64,000 nucleotides of DNA from Hymenobacter amundsenii. Lineage in GTDB: Bacteria > Bacteroidota > Bacteroidia > Cytophagales > Hymenobacteraceae. The stretch covers positions 248,001-312,000 of the forward strand of contig NZ_NIRR01000001.1 of NCBI RefSeq assembly GCF_002204745.1. Reading direction: 5' to 3'. Under the pieces are notes generated by a model. It saw only the letters and a list, made by a program, of their open reading frames with translations. It was not told the DNA's origin and ran no database searches. Both the position numbers and the translations under genes were made by a program. Of the stretch, positions 34,996-42,914 are shown piece after piece; positions within the stretch are counted from its first letter, which is position 1; the number at the start of each line of letters is the position of its first letter.

Positions 34996-35676
34996 ATGAA
35001 CTACTTCTCTGCTTCCGTTCCGCCCAATGAGGTGGAACGGCTGGAGGCCGTCCAGTTCTACGTGCATCTGCCGTTGCGACACCAGATTTTTCAGGCCGTT
35101 GTTGGGCTTACGGCCTCGGTGTTTCGCACCCCCATATCCATCATGTCCATCGTCGAGGACACCCAGGTGCAATACCCGGGCAGCGTGGGGCTGCCGGTGC
35201 CCGAACGCATGAACCGCATCGACTGCATCTGCTCAGCGGCCATCTACACCCACGACACCACCATTTTACGCGACCTGCAACAGCATCCGTGCCCCTGGGT
35301 TAGTCCCGAGTCGCAGGCCCAGACCAGTTTCGAGTTTTACGCCGGCACACCGCTGCTCACCGAGCACGATTTCGCCATTGGCACCCTCTGCGTCCTCGAT
35401 CGGGAAGACCGCCTGTTTCCGGCCGCCGACCAAGAGCTTCTGCGCCGTCTGGCCCGCCTAGCCATGCAGCTGCTGGAGCTACACCGCCTCCGGGCCGAGC
35501 AACCCAACGCCCCCATGCCCGAATGGCTCGGAATTGAGGCCCTGCTAACCCAAGCCCAACAGGACCTGCTGCACCTAGCCGGCGCGGAGCAACAGCCCGA
35601 GCGGGAGCAGTTGGTGCAGATGCTGGAGCAGCGCATCGAGCGGATTTATGACCGCGCCCGACACTACGGCTGGTAG
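34996..35676 (+). CDS. GAF-domain protein
   Basis: 226-residue cytosolic sensor-type protein. The GAF domain covers about residues 20-165 and shows the family pattern FRTPISIMSIVEDTQVQYPG, CSAAIYTHDT, FEFYAGTPLL and FAIGTLCVLDRE. It ends in helices (AQQDLLHLAGAEQQPEREQLVQMLEQRIERIYDRARHYGW) that could be a short dimerisation coil. There is no kinase, cyclase or HTH output domain, so it may act with a partner. The ligand is unknown. Confidence 0.82.
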   Translation: MNYFSASVPPNEVERLEAVQFYVHLPLRHQIFQAVVGLTASVFRTPISIMSIVEDTQVQYPGSVGLPVPERMNRIDCICSAAIYTHDTTILRDLQQHPCPWVSPESQAQTSFEFYAGTPLLTEHDFAIGTLCVLDREDRLFPAADQELLRRLARLAMQLLELHRLRAEQPNAPMPEWLGIEALLTQAQQDLLHLAGAEQQPEREQLVQMLEQRIERIYDRARHYGW

Positions 35677-35711
35677 CCCGCCGGGCCAACGCCCAACGAG
35701 CCCGCTTGCCT

Positions 35712-36314
35712 TTACATCTTCTGGACCGGGAATTCGTCCAGGATGTCTTTGGCTACCCGGCTGAACTCGGCACCGATGCGGGCGGGGTTGTTTACAGCAT
35801 CGGCCACGGAGCCGCGCCACACGAGGTTGTTGGTCTTGGCATCCACGAAATCCAGAATCATAGTGCCTTCCTGGTACGTTTCGGTGCGCGTAGACCGGCC
35901 GTAGTAGGGCGTGGTGTACCAGTAGCCGTAGTTGATCGGCAGAAACCGCCCCCGGTAGCTCATGGCATACGGGAAAGCATAACCTGCAACCGGCGGACGG
36001 CTCACCGTGCGCTCAGCCTCATCAATGTAGAGGTGGTAGGTCAGGTAGAAATCGGGGGCAGTGCTGCCGGTTGCCTGCCGGATTCCCCGCTTGGCCAACT
36101 CGCCGCTGATGGCCTGCTGGATCTGGTTGTCGTTGAGCGTACTCTGATAGATAGGATTGGCTGAGTCAGCCGATTTCACGTCGGTTTTAGCCCAGTCGTA
36201 GGTGCGGTACTGGCTGAAGTCGGTGCCGGGTTTTTTCTGGACCGTTACGCCCGGTGTGCAGCCGGTTACCAGAACCATAAGGACAAAAAGGAAGATATTG
36301 ATGGTCGTTTTCAT
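35712..36314 (-). CDS. DUF4136 lipoprotein
   Basis: 200-residue lipoprotein with a clear lipobox (VLVTGC, Cys about residue 19). The DUF4136 domain fills the rest: FSQYRTYDWAK at its start, PDFYLTYHLYIDEAE in the middle, and TMILDFVDAKTNNLVWRGSVADAV near the end, the usual markers. It is anchored in the outer membrane or periplasm; its function is not known. It is monocistronic and reads away from the next lipoprotein gene, with a 296-base spacer to that gene that holds nothing else recognised. Confidence 0.9.
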   Translation of the reverse strand: MKTTINIFLFVLMVLVTGCTPGVTVQKKPGTDFSQYRTYDWAKTDVKSADSANPIYQSTLNDNQIQQAISGELAKRGIRQATGSTAPDFYLTYHLYIDEAERTVSRPPVAGYAFPYAMSYRGRFLPINYGYWYTTPYYGRSTRTETYQEGTMILDFVDAKTNNLVWRGSVADAVNNPARIGAEFSRVAKDILDEFPVQKM

Positions 36315-36610
36315 AGAGTTGCAAGTAGTTGAACGAACTGATTTCTTTCTATAACTTCTTCCTGCAGGGTGATGTTATCGATTTTGTACTAATTTGGCCA
36401 ACTTCTATCCTATAAGTTCATTTTTTACGCTTGTTTAGCCCAAGCTACGGCATAGGTTATGGGGCACCGTGTAGGAGCAAGCCGGCCGCTGGTCTGGCGC
36501 TGATGCAGCAACCTGCGCCACCCCTGGTCAACGGGTTGCCGCCCAATCTGGCACGATATCCGCGGCGGCGAAAAGCAGGTAATCTATCGGTCGTCTTCTA
36601 GGCTATTTCC
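36315..36610. other. Spacer between divergent lipoprotein genes
   Basis: Just under 300 bases of mixed composition separate two divergently read lipoprotein genes. An AT-rich core (around 36360-36430) likely holds the promoters, but no exact TAnnTTTG box was found on either strand. Confidence 0.4.
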
Positions 36611-37321
36611 ATGAAATTTTTCCTCTATCCACTGCTGGCGGGCCTGCTGCTGCTCGCGGCTTGCGCGCCCAAACAGTACGCCGGCCGCACCCTCGATGCC
36701 CCCGTGCTGGCTGCCCACCGCACGGTGGCCGTGCTGCCCTTCGAAGTTACCCAAGACCGGCTGCGGCTGCGCGATATCCGCTACGGGGGCACCGACACGA
36801 GTACGGCGGCCCTGCAACGCGGGCAGCAGCAATGGCGCGAGGAGCACCAGCGCGAAGTAAAGGCTACGGCGTACCAGCTTCAACAACTGCTGCTGACCCA
36901 ACTCGTGGCCCAGCAACCGGCCACTGGCTACTCAGTGCAGTTCCAGCCGGTGGCCGAAACCAACCGCCGCCTCCAGCAGGCCGGCATCAGCTATGCCACC
37001 CTGCCCGAGCAGTCGATGGCCGAACTGCAACGGATACTCGGCGTCGATGCCCTGCTCTCGGGCCAGACCGACCTCTACCAGCCCCTGCCGGCCGGCGTGG
37101 GCCTGGCAGCCAAACTACTACTCAACGAGCCCCTTATCGGCCCCTCGGCCATTCCGACCAGCCAGGCTACCACCAACCTCACCCTCCACGACTGCCGCAG
37201 CGGCCAACTGGTCTGGCGCTTCGACTACACCGCCACTGGCCAGTCGTCGCTCCGCCCCGACCGCCTGACCGAGCGCCTCGTGAAAGCCGTGGAGCCCACT
37301 TTCCCCTACCGCCGGAAGTGA
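36611..37321 (+). CDS. Lipoprotein of a small two-member family (copy 1)
   Basis: 236-residue lipoprotein: hydrophobic signal and lipobox LLAAC (Cys about residue 18), followed by an alpha/beta domain beginning VAVLPFEVT, as in GNA1162/CsgG-type periplasmic proteins. Shared motifs with the gene at 46942 are LQQAGISY, the ILGVDALLSGQ strand, LTLHDCRSGQLVWRFD and the FPYRRK C terminus. A possible job is outer-membrane assembly or stress protection, but this is only by resemblance. It appears monocistronic. Confidence 0.72.
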   Translation: MKFFLYPLLAGLLLLAACAPKQYAGRTLDAPVLAAHRTVAVLPFEVTQDRLRLRDIRYGGTDTSTAALQRGQQQWREEHQREVKATAYQLQQLLLTQLVAQQPATGYSVQFQPVAETNRRLQQAGISYATLPEQSMAELQRILGVDALLSGQTDLYQPLPAGVGLAAKLLLNEPLIGPSAIPTSQATTNLTLHDCRSGQLVWRFDYTATGQSSLRPDRLTERLVKAVEPTFPYRRK

Positions 37322-37415
37322 GAACTGAGAAACGGGCTGGGTGAATGGGGCGGCGGCATAATTGGATAAATATCTTGGGATAAAGCGGTTGCGTAAACGG
37401 TGGGTTTAGCTGGCT

Positions 37416-37496
37416 ATAGCGACGCATCATTGCGTCTTGTCGACCGCGCCGTTGGTCCAGTACCGTTCACGAGAAGGCGTAAAGATGCGTCGCTAC
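37416..37496. repeat. Inverted repeat with TAGCGACGCATC arms
   Basis: TAGCGACGCATCATTGCGTC at 37416 is answered by the complement of GGCGTAAAGATGCGTCGCTA ending at 37496. The arms match over about 12 bp, then imperfectly. It resembles short dispersed palindromes found between genes in this phylum. Confidence 0.55.
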
Positions 37497-37529
37497 GGCC
37501 ATGCCTGTGGTTACTAAATCGATAGAAAC

Positions 37530-37564
37530 GAAAATAGCCGCCCTGGTGGGAGGCGGCTATTTCT
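37530..37564. terminator. Terminator next to the DsbA-family gene
   Basis: GAAAATAGCCGCC and GGCGGCTATTTC-type arms (37530-37542 / 37552-37564) form a 12- to 13-bp stem, with A and T runs. It closes the minus-strand DsbA-family gene that ends at 37592. Confidence 0.75.
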
Positions 37565-37591
37565 TGGGCCAGATGCTCGGCTTGGTGCTGC

Positions 37592-38296
37592 TTAGCAGGC
37601 GCTGCCGTCGAGGCCACAGGCGGCGCCGTCGGTGGCGCTGGCTACTTCCTCGAAGCGGGGCTTGGCTTCCGACCACGCCTTTTCCAGTACTTCCTGGAAC
37701 AGCGCGGTGGGCTGGGCGCCCGACACGGCGTACTTGTCGTCGAAGACGAAATAGGGCACGCCCCGTACGCCAATCTGCTGGGCTTCGTACTCATCTTGGC
37801 GTACTTGCTGTTCGAATTCGCGGGAGGCCAGCAGGGCCGTTACTTCGGCGGCGGGCAGGTCGAGGTCGGCCCCGAGGCGGGTAAGCACGGTCGGGTCGTT
37901 GATGTCGAGGCCTTCCTCGAGGTAGGCCTTGAACAGGCGCTCCTTGGCGGCATCCTGGCGGCCGTGGCGGGCGGCCAGGTGCACGAGCCGGTGGGCGTCG
38001 AGCGAGTTGGCGGGCACCAGCTTATCGAAGTCGAAGGCCAGGCCCTCCTCGGCAGCCATCTGGGTCATGTTGGCGCTCATCTGGCGGGCCCACTCTTCGG
38101 TGTTGCCGTATTTGCGGGCCAGGCATACGTATTGGTTTTCGCCGGGCGTGGGGTCGGCCTGGGGGTCGAGCTCGAAGCTGCGCCAGTGCACCTGCACTTG
38201 GTCGGCGTGCCCGAAGGTGGACAGCGCGCTTTCGAGGCGGCGCTTACCGATGTAGCAGAACGGGCACAGGATGTCGGACCAGATTTCTATTTTCAT
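37592..38296 (-). CDS. DsbA-family oxidoreductase (FrnE-like)
   Basis: 234-residue thioredoxin-fold protein with an N-terminal active site CPFC (about residues 11-14) directly after the first strand (IEIWSDILCPFC). The inserted helical domain and the cis-Pro loop IGVRGVPYFVFDDK, with YAVSGAQP after it, are typical of the FrnE/DsbA-like cytosolic group. No signal peptide is present, so it likely works in the cytoplasm as a disulfide reductase or isomerase. The C terminus carries an extra Cys pair (CGLDGSAC) of unknown purpose. Confidence 0.92.
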   Translation of the reverse strand: MKIEIWSDILCPFCYIGKRRLESALSTFGHADQVQVHWRSFELDPQADPTPGENQYVCLARKYGNTEEWARQMSANMTQMAAEEGLAFDFDKLVPANSLDAHRLVHLAARHGRQDAAKERLFKAYLEEGLDINDPTVLTRLGADLDLPAAEVTALLASREFEQQVRQDEYEAQQIGVRGVPYFVFDDKYAVSGAQPTALFQEVLEKAWSEAKPRFEEVASATDGAACGLDGSAC

Positions 38297-38395
38297 GATG
38301 GGCGGTTTTTTATCGATTTGAACGCCTATAAACCCTGCAGCCCCCCGAAAAGTTTGCTCTCCTGGTCCTTGCAGCCAGTCAGCCGGGGCCGCTGC

Positions 38396-38848
38396 CTACT
38401 TGGCCAGCAGCGCAATATTAACCACCTTGCCCGGTCCGCTGACCGTGAACTTGCAGTCGTCGAAAGCGGGTGGGGAGAAGCGTGGGCGCACGTTGTTGGA
38501 GAAGGCGAAGGGCTCAGTTGGGATGCCCAGCATGTTCTTGTCCACCTTGTCGTTGTTGTTCAGGTCTTGGGTGATGGCCACGGCCCACTCGCCGGGCGGC
38601 AGCTGCACCGGCAGGCTCACCTGGCGCTGGCCCGCGGGCTTCACCACCCGCATAAACGTGTAGCCGCCCTTGATGAGGAAGGTTTCGCGCACGTTATAGA
38701 AGTACAGCTTCACGGCCGAGGATCTAGACGCCAGATCCGATACGACGACTGTAACCGAAGAGCCATTGCCGGCCGCGGGCAGGGGCAGCGGAGCCAGCAA
38801 GGTGCCGCAGATAGTAGTCAGGCAGAAAGACGAAGCAAGTAGGCGCAT
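38396..38848 (-). CDS. DUF2141-like exported protein
   Basis: 150-residue exported protein. The ATG at 38848 (MRLLASSFCLTTICGTLL) gives a signal peptide; the upstream frame is not conserved. The mature part is a small beta-sandwich with the DUF2141 hallmark DLNNNDKVDKNMLGIPTEPF, which also resembles an EF-hand-like calcium loop, and the end strand VVNIALLAK. Function unknown; such proteins are periplasmic or surface-exposed. It lies in a cluster of small envelope genes on this strand. Confidence 0.85.
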   Translation of the reverse strand: MRLLASSFCLTTICGTLLAPLPLPAAGNGSSVTVVVSDLASRSSAVKLYFYNVRETFLIKGGYTFMRVVKPAGQRQVSLPVQLPPGEWAVAITQDLNNNDKVDKNMLGIPTEPFAFSNNVRPRFSPPAFDDCKFTVSGPGKVVNIALLAK

Positions 38849-38949
38849 GGGCAACAGGATAGCGGAAGAATGGACCAGTGGGCCGCTAACAGCCAGCACG
38901 GCAAAAACATTCGGCGCCGCTGGTTTCCCCGCGCGTGCTGCTTCCAGGT

Positions 38950-39390
38950 TCAGCCCACCTGCTCCAGCCATTCAGTAGCTGCATCGGCTTCCTCGAACGT
39001 TAGAATCAGGGGCCACGTAGCTGCGGCCACGCCCACCTCGGCGAAGTCACGGGCACGCGGGTCGGAAGCCAGCACCCAAGCCAGGTAGTGCAGGCTGGCC
39101 TCGAAGAGCAACGGCATAAGCACCAGAGCTATCGACTCCTGCAGCGCCTACTCGTCCATGCCCGTCACCAAGGAGTTATCGTTGAGCAAATGGGTATAGC
39201 CCTGCTCCCGGATCAGGCTTAGTACTTGCCCGGCGCCCTCTTTTATTTGGTCCGCCGTCAGGTAGCCGCGCCACGTGGCATACAGCCGCCGCTGCTGTCG
39301 ATTGCCGCTCAGGCGTAAGTGAGGCAAATCAGCTAGAATAACGCACTTGTTAAGCTCACGCGTCAGGCCCCGAGAAGGTAATGCGGCCAT
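38950..39390 (-). pseudogene. SpoIIAA/STAS-like protein with in-frame TAG
   Basis: From ATG 39390 the frame reads LYATWRGYLT, ALIREQG-like helix, HLLNDNSLVTG, then hits TAG at 39148-39150. After that stop it continues without a break for 65 more codons (LQESIALVLMPLLFEASLHYLAWVLASDP...TWPLILTFEEADAATEWLEQVG) to a normal TGA at 38950. The whole would be about 146 residues, the usual length of this Hymenobacter-type STAS-like family. One base change (for example TGG to TAG) would explain the loss. The two halves match in composition, so this is one gene with a nonsense mutation rather than two. Confidence 0.75.
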
Positions 39391-39432
39391 TTGAAAAGAT
39401 AAAATAAACTTGTTTTTCCGGGCACCAACCAA

Positions 39433-39689
39433 GCCAGCGAAGAAATGATGAAGCTGTTTACAAAGTCAAAAGAACATCAGGCCTCATCTGACGTTCCGAT
39501 TGATTCCGGGCACTTTCTAAACAGCTTCGCTGGCACAAATCGGCAGGCGGATAATTACTTGACTTAATGAGGAAATATGCAAAATAGCCGGGCTTTGTTC
39601 TCAATCTGAGAAGATATATTAGCATTCACATGTCCAGTTTCTGCCAAACCAAAAGCCGGACCCAGGCCAGAAAATGAACATACTGCCCT
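39433..39689. other. Spacer with imperfect inverted repeat
   Basis: Contains GCCAGCGA ... AAGCTGTTTA (39435-39460) and the inverse TAAACAGCTTCGCTGGC (39518-39534); the left arm has a 10-base insertion. AT-rich sequence follows. No gene or exact promoter box was found. Confidence 0.45.
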
Positions 39690-42224
39690 TTAAGGCTGCG
39701 CCTGCACTGCCAGGGTTGTTTCGGCAGTGGCGGGCTGGCCAGCCAGCGATATGCCTTCTACGGCCGCCCGGAACGTGCCAGCCTGGTCGGCGGTGTAGAA
39801 CGTAAGCCGGGTCCGGCCCGAGGCAGGTACCGACAGGCGAGGCTGCCAGTAGAGGGTGGTCGCGCGGGGGTCGGGTTTATCGGACTGGCGGCGGGTGTCG
39901 TAGCGGGGGGCATAGAACTCGCGGGCCCGGTAGTAGGCCGGCATCCGGCGCACGGCCACCCCGGGTGCCAACACACCGGAGTAGTCGCCCATACCGCGCT
40001 TGGTATAGACGGCAATTACCCCACCCGCTCCCTGGCTACCGTAAATAGCCGCGGCACCACCCTTCAGTATTTCAATGCGGTCTACGCTGGTAGGCAAAAT
40101 AGTCATCAGCACCTCGGAGTCGGCGAGAGGAAGCCCATCGAGCAGAAACAGGGGCTCATTAGGGCCCGACATTGAGCTGATGCCGCGAACCAAGACCGAA
40201 TAGGATGAACCCGAAGGCCTTACATTCATTCCGGGCACACGCGACTGTATCATCTGAAAAATATCCTGATACGTTTCCAGATTGGGGTAGTCGCGGGCGT
40301 ATAGGACAGCACTGGCCGAGGCCGTACTGTGCACGGATAACGTACTGTTATCAATTGGCTTGCGCCCTTTAATCGTAACGTTGCGCAACATAATACCACT
40401 CGTGGAATCGGGTCGGTACTCGCGCTCGAGCACCTGCTGCCGCCGGCTACGCTGTCCGTAGGCCGTTAAGGCCGCTGATTCTCTCAGGACCGGTGAGAGG
40501 GGCCCCACCGGCCGCCACCCCGCCCCCGGGTTGGGCCAGATTTCGCTTAGTTGCAGCAGCACATTGTTGCTGCCTTTATCGGTAAGACCCTGCAGAATGA
40601 CGGTGGTGGTATCGGGGCCCGTAAATCCGGTGAACAGAAAACGTCCTTCCTCATTGGCTTCGCTCACGACCAGATCATTCTGCTGGCCCACGAGCATACT
40701 GATTTTGCCCTGGGCCATGGGCTTGCCATTGCCACGCAGGATCTGCCCACCCAGGGTAGGGGCGCGCTCGAAGGGAAACAGGTAATTGACTGTTGGCGAG
40801 CCTGGGGCCAGCACTTGCTGCCAGGTAAAGCGGCTCCACCCCTGGGTCAGGAGCAGATTATCGAGCGCCTGCCGGCTTGCGGGCGTACGCTCCTTCAGGT
40901 AAAAGGCGGGGTTTTCGACGTAGCCGCGCAGCTCGGACGTAAGCAGCAAATGGGCCCGCACATCGGTTGCGTCGCCGGCGTCGGCGGGCAGCGTCGGCAG
41001 CCCGGAAATAGCCAACGACAACTCGGCCGGAACTGGCTGCCCGGCGGCAGTGGTTACTTCCACGTCGAGCGTCACCTTCTCGCGCAGCCCGTAGGTGGGT
41101 TTGTCGGCGTACAGACGCACTTGTAGCCCCTGGCTTTCGGGTACAAACACCAGGCGCTCGGCCTGGGCTACCTGGGCCTTATCGAAGAGGGTAATGTGCA
41201 GCATCCCGGCCGGCAACTTGCTTTTCGGAATAACGGCCGAGAACGTTTCACCCGGCTTTACCTCGCCCCCACCCACATACACAGGTTCGCCCCGTACGTG
41301 GGCCAGCAGTTGCAGCGGCTCCGGCGAAGCAGCGCCGGGGGCCGTGCCCTGGTAGCGCACAAACACCCGAAACTCGTTGCCGATTTCGCGCACGTTCAGC
41401 AGCCAGCCCGTGGCCTGCGCGGCCGGCAGCTCGTAGGTGGCGGTGGTACCGTCGGGCAGGCTTACCGTGGCCCGGTACTGCTGGCCGGCCTGGGGCGTGA
41501 AGTTGAACGAGCTCATGCCCAGCGCGGGCGTCGCGAAGCGAGCTACTTCCTGCTTTTTATTGTCGGTGATGACGCCCGCCAGGGCCAGGCCCCGGCCGTT
41601 GGCGGCGGCCGCTTTCACGCCCACCACCGTGGGCAGCCCGGCCACGTAATCGCCGCCTTCCGGGAAGAACTGCACCTCTGGCTTCAGCGCGTCAGCCAGC
41701 TTCCGCGCGGCTTGGCGCGCCAGTTGGGCCCGGCGTGCCCCCGACGGCTCGCCCCCCCCGCTAGCCGGTACGGCTAGCTGCCACACCGGCACGCGGCGGG
41801 TGAAAAACAAGCCTTCGTCGCCGTTACGCATCCAGCTGGTATAGGCCCGCAGGGTATACACGCCGGTCGACAGCGTATCGGGCAGAATGATGTCGCCGAC
41901 CGCCATACCTTGCTCCAGGGCCAGAGTGCGCTGGAAAATCACTCGCCGCTCGGGTGTCACCACGTCCACGTATAGTACCCGGCTCAGCGAGTCGGGCCGG
42001 TGGGCGCGCGCATCCACCACGTAGGCTTTAAACCAGAGCGTTTCGCCGGCCGCGTAAGCGGCCTGATCGAGGTGCAGGTACGTGGCTTCGGGTTGGGTCT
42101 GATAGAAGGCCAACAGGCGTTGAACCAGAAAAGCAGGATCGGGAGGCCCCGCAAAACCGAAAGCCGTGGCTCCTACCAGCGCTAATGCGGCCACACTGCT
42201 TAAAGCCTTTTGGCGGATAATCAT
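39690..42224 (-). CDS. Large secreted protein with MG2-like domains and a TonB-plug domain, no barrel
   Basis: 844-residue exported protein. After a signal peptide (about residues 1-24) the first 500 residues look like alpha-2-macroglobulin-type MG2/bait strands (TYLHLDQAAYAAGETLWFKAYVVD, VQFFPEGGDYVAGLPTVVG, VRLYADKPTYGLREKVTLDVEV). Next comes a carboxypeptidase-regulatory-like segment (GGQILRGNGKPMAQGKISM), then a plug-like domain (about 640-760) with the SRVPGMNV and IYGSQGAGGVIAVYTKRG motifs of TonB receptors. No beta-barrel follows. Such proteins occur in Bacteroidota beside or instead of receptors; the plug fold may be used for binding only. Function unknown. Read alone on this strand. 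Confidence 0.82.
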   Translation of the reverse strand: MIIRQKALSSVAALALVGATAFGFAGPPDPAFLVQRLLAFYQTQPEATYLHLDQAAYAAGETLWFKAYVVDARAHRPDSLSRVLYVDVVTPERRVIFQRTLALEQGMAVGDIILPDTLSTGVYTLRAYTSWMRNGDEGLFFTRRVPVWQLAVPASGGGEPSGARRAQLARQAARKLADALKPEVQFFPEGGDYVAGLPTVVGVKAAAANGRGLALAGVITDNKKQEVARFATPALGMSSFNFTPQAGQQYRATVSLPDGTTATYELPAAQATGWLLNVREIGNEFRVFVRYQGTAPGAASPEPLQLLAHVRGEPVYVGGGEVKPGETFSAVIPKSKLPAGMLHITLFDKAQVAQAERLVFVPESQGLQVRLYADKPTYGLREKVTLDVEVTTAAGQPVPAELSLAISGLPTLPADAGDATDVRAHLLLTSELRGYVENPAFYLKERTPASRQALDNLLLTQGWSRFTWQQVLAPGSPTVNYLFPFERAPTLGGQILRGNGKPMAQGKISMLVGQQNDLVVSEANEEGRFLFTGFTGPDTTTVILQGLTDKGSNNVLLQLSEIWPNPGAGWRPVGPLSPVLRESAALTAYGQRSRRQQVLEREYRPDSTSGIMLRNVTIKGRKPIDNSTLSVHSTASASAVLYARDYPNLETYQDIFQMIQSRVPGMNVRPSGSSYSVLVRGISSMSGPNEPLFLLDGLPLADSEVLMTILPTSVDRIEILKGGAAAIYGSQGAGGVIAVYTKRGMGDYSGVLAPGVAVRRMPAYYRAREFYAPRYDTRRQSDKPDPRATTLYWQPRLSVPASGRTRLTFYTADQAGTFRAAVEGISLAGQPATAETTLAVQAQP

Positions 42225-42387
42225 AACAATATGAAATAAAGTGAAATCACAAGGAACTTTTCCGGAAGGAAAAATAACAATAATTAAGCCATGTTACCCC
42301 GGCCATGCAACTACCGGGAAGCGTTAGCGCTCCTCCCGGTAGGCCATTGCCTTCAATAATCCACCATCTTTTCTCTTGCTGCTGCCC

Positions 42388-42825
42388 ATGCCCCGCATTT
42401 CTTATCTCATGCTACTGGGGGCCACCGGCTTACTGCTCGGCGGCTGTACCAAAGGCAGCGAGCCAGCTCCGGCTCCCGTGTACCTGCTCGACCGGCAATG
42501 GCAATTGCTAGAGCTGCAGGGCCAGCCTGTTCCAGCCACCGCCGAGTCGCGGACCAGCCTCACGCTCAGCTCGACGAATAATACCAATACCGGCCTGGCC
42601 TTCTGCAACCAGTATGGTGGCGGGTTTACCATGCAGCCGGGCAACAACGCGCTGGGCTTCTCGCCCCAGGCCAGTACGAATTCCTACTGTTCGGCACAGC
42701 CCCTGGAAACGCGCTACTTGGAGCTACTACCGCAGGTGCGGCGCTACCTCATTAGCAACCGCCACCTCCAGCTTTACGATGCCGAGCATGAACAACCGGT
42801 ACTCGTATTTGAGGTAGGGAAATAG
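42388..42825 (+). CDS. META-domain lipoprotein
   Basis: 145-residue lipoprotein: signal with lipobox LLGGC (Cys about residue 17), then a META/HslJ-like beta domain with WQLLELQGQPVPA at its start, NTGLAFCNQYGGGFTMQP and SPQASTNSYC. HslJ in E. coli is a heat-shock lipoprotein linked to novobiocin resistance; the role here is unknown. The start ATG 42388 is used; a TTG four codons upstream is also possible. A long inverted repeat begins in its stop codon region. Confidence 0.85.
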   Translation: MPRISYLMLLGATGLLLGGCTKGSEPAPAPVYLLDRQWQLLELQGQPVPATAESRTSLTLSSTNNTNTGLAFCNQYGGGFTMQPGNNALGFSPQASTNSYCSAQPLETRYLELLPQVRRYLISNRHLQLYDAEHEQPVLVFEVGK

Positions 42826-42908
42826 GGCTGAGGTTGTTAGGGTGTAGATGATGTTCTGGTGGAAGCAAGCCAGAACGTCATCTACACCCTAACAACCTCA
42901 GCCCTATT
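42821..42908. terminator. 39-bp inverted repeat between convergent genes
   Basis: Arms 42821-42859 and 42870-42908 match over all 39 bp except one T/C difference. The left arm covers the META stop codon, and the right ends 7 bases before the stop of the opposing gene. It probably terminates both, and contains the sequence GAACGTCAT seen in other intergenic repeats. Confidence 0.75.
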
Positions 42909-42914
42909 GCCTAC

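Noticed and set aside
37796..38842. 348-codon frame antisense to the DsbA-family and DUF2141 genes
   Set aside because: It spans two real minus-strand genes and the gap between them, with low-complexity content.
39148..39150. TAG as a recoded (read-through) codon
   Set aside because: No pyrrolysine-type machinery or other recoded TAG in the window; a nonsense mutation is simpler.
42821..42908. Attachment site of an integrated element
   Set aside because: The palindrome lies neatly between convergent genes with no integrase or direct repeats; a terminator explains it.
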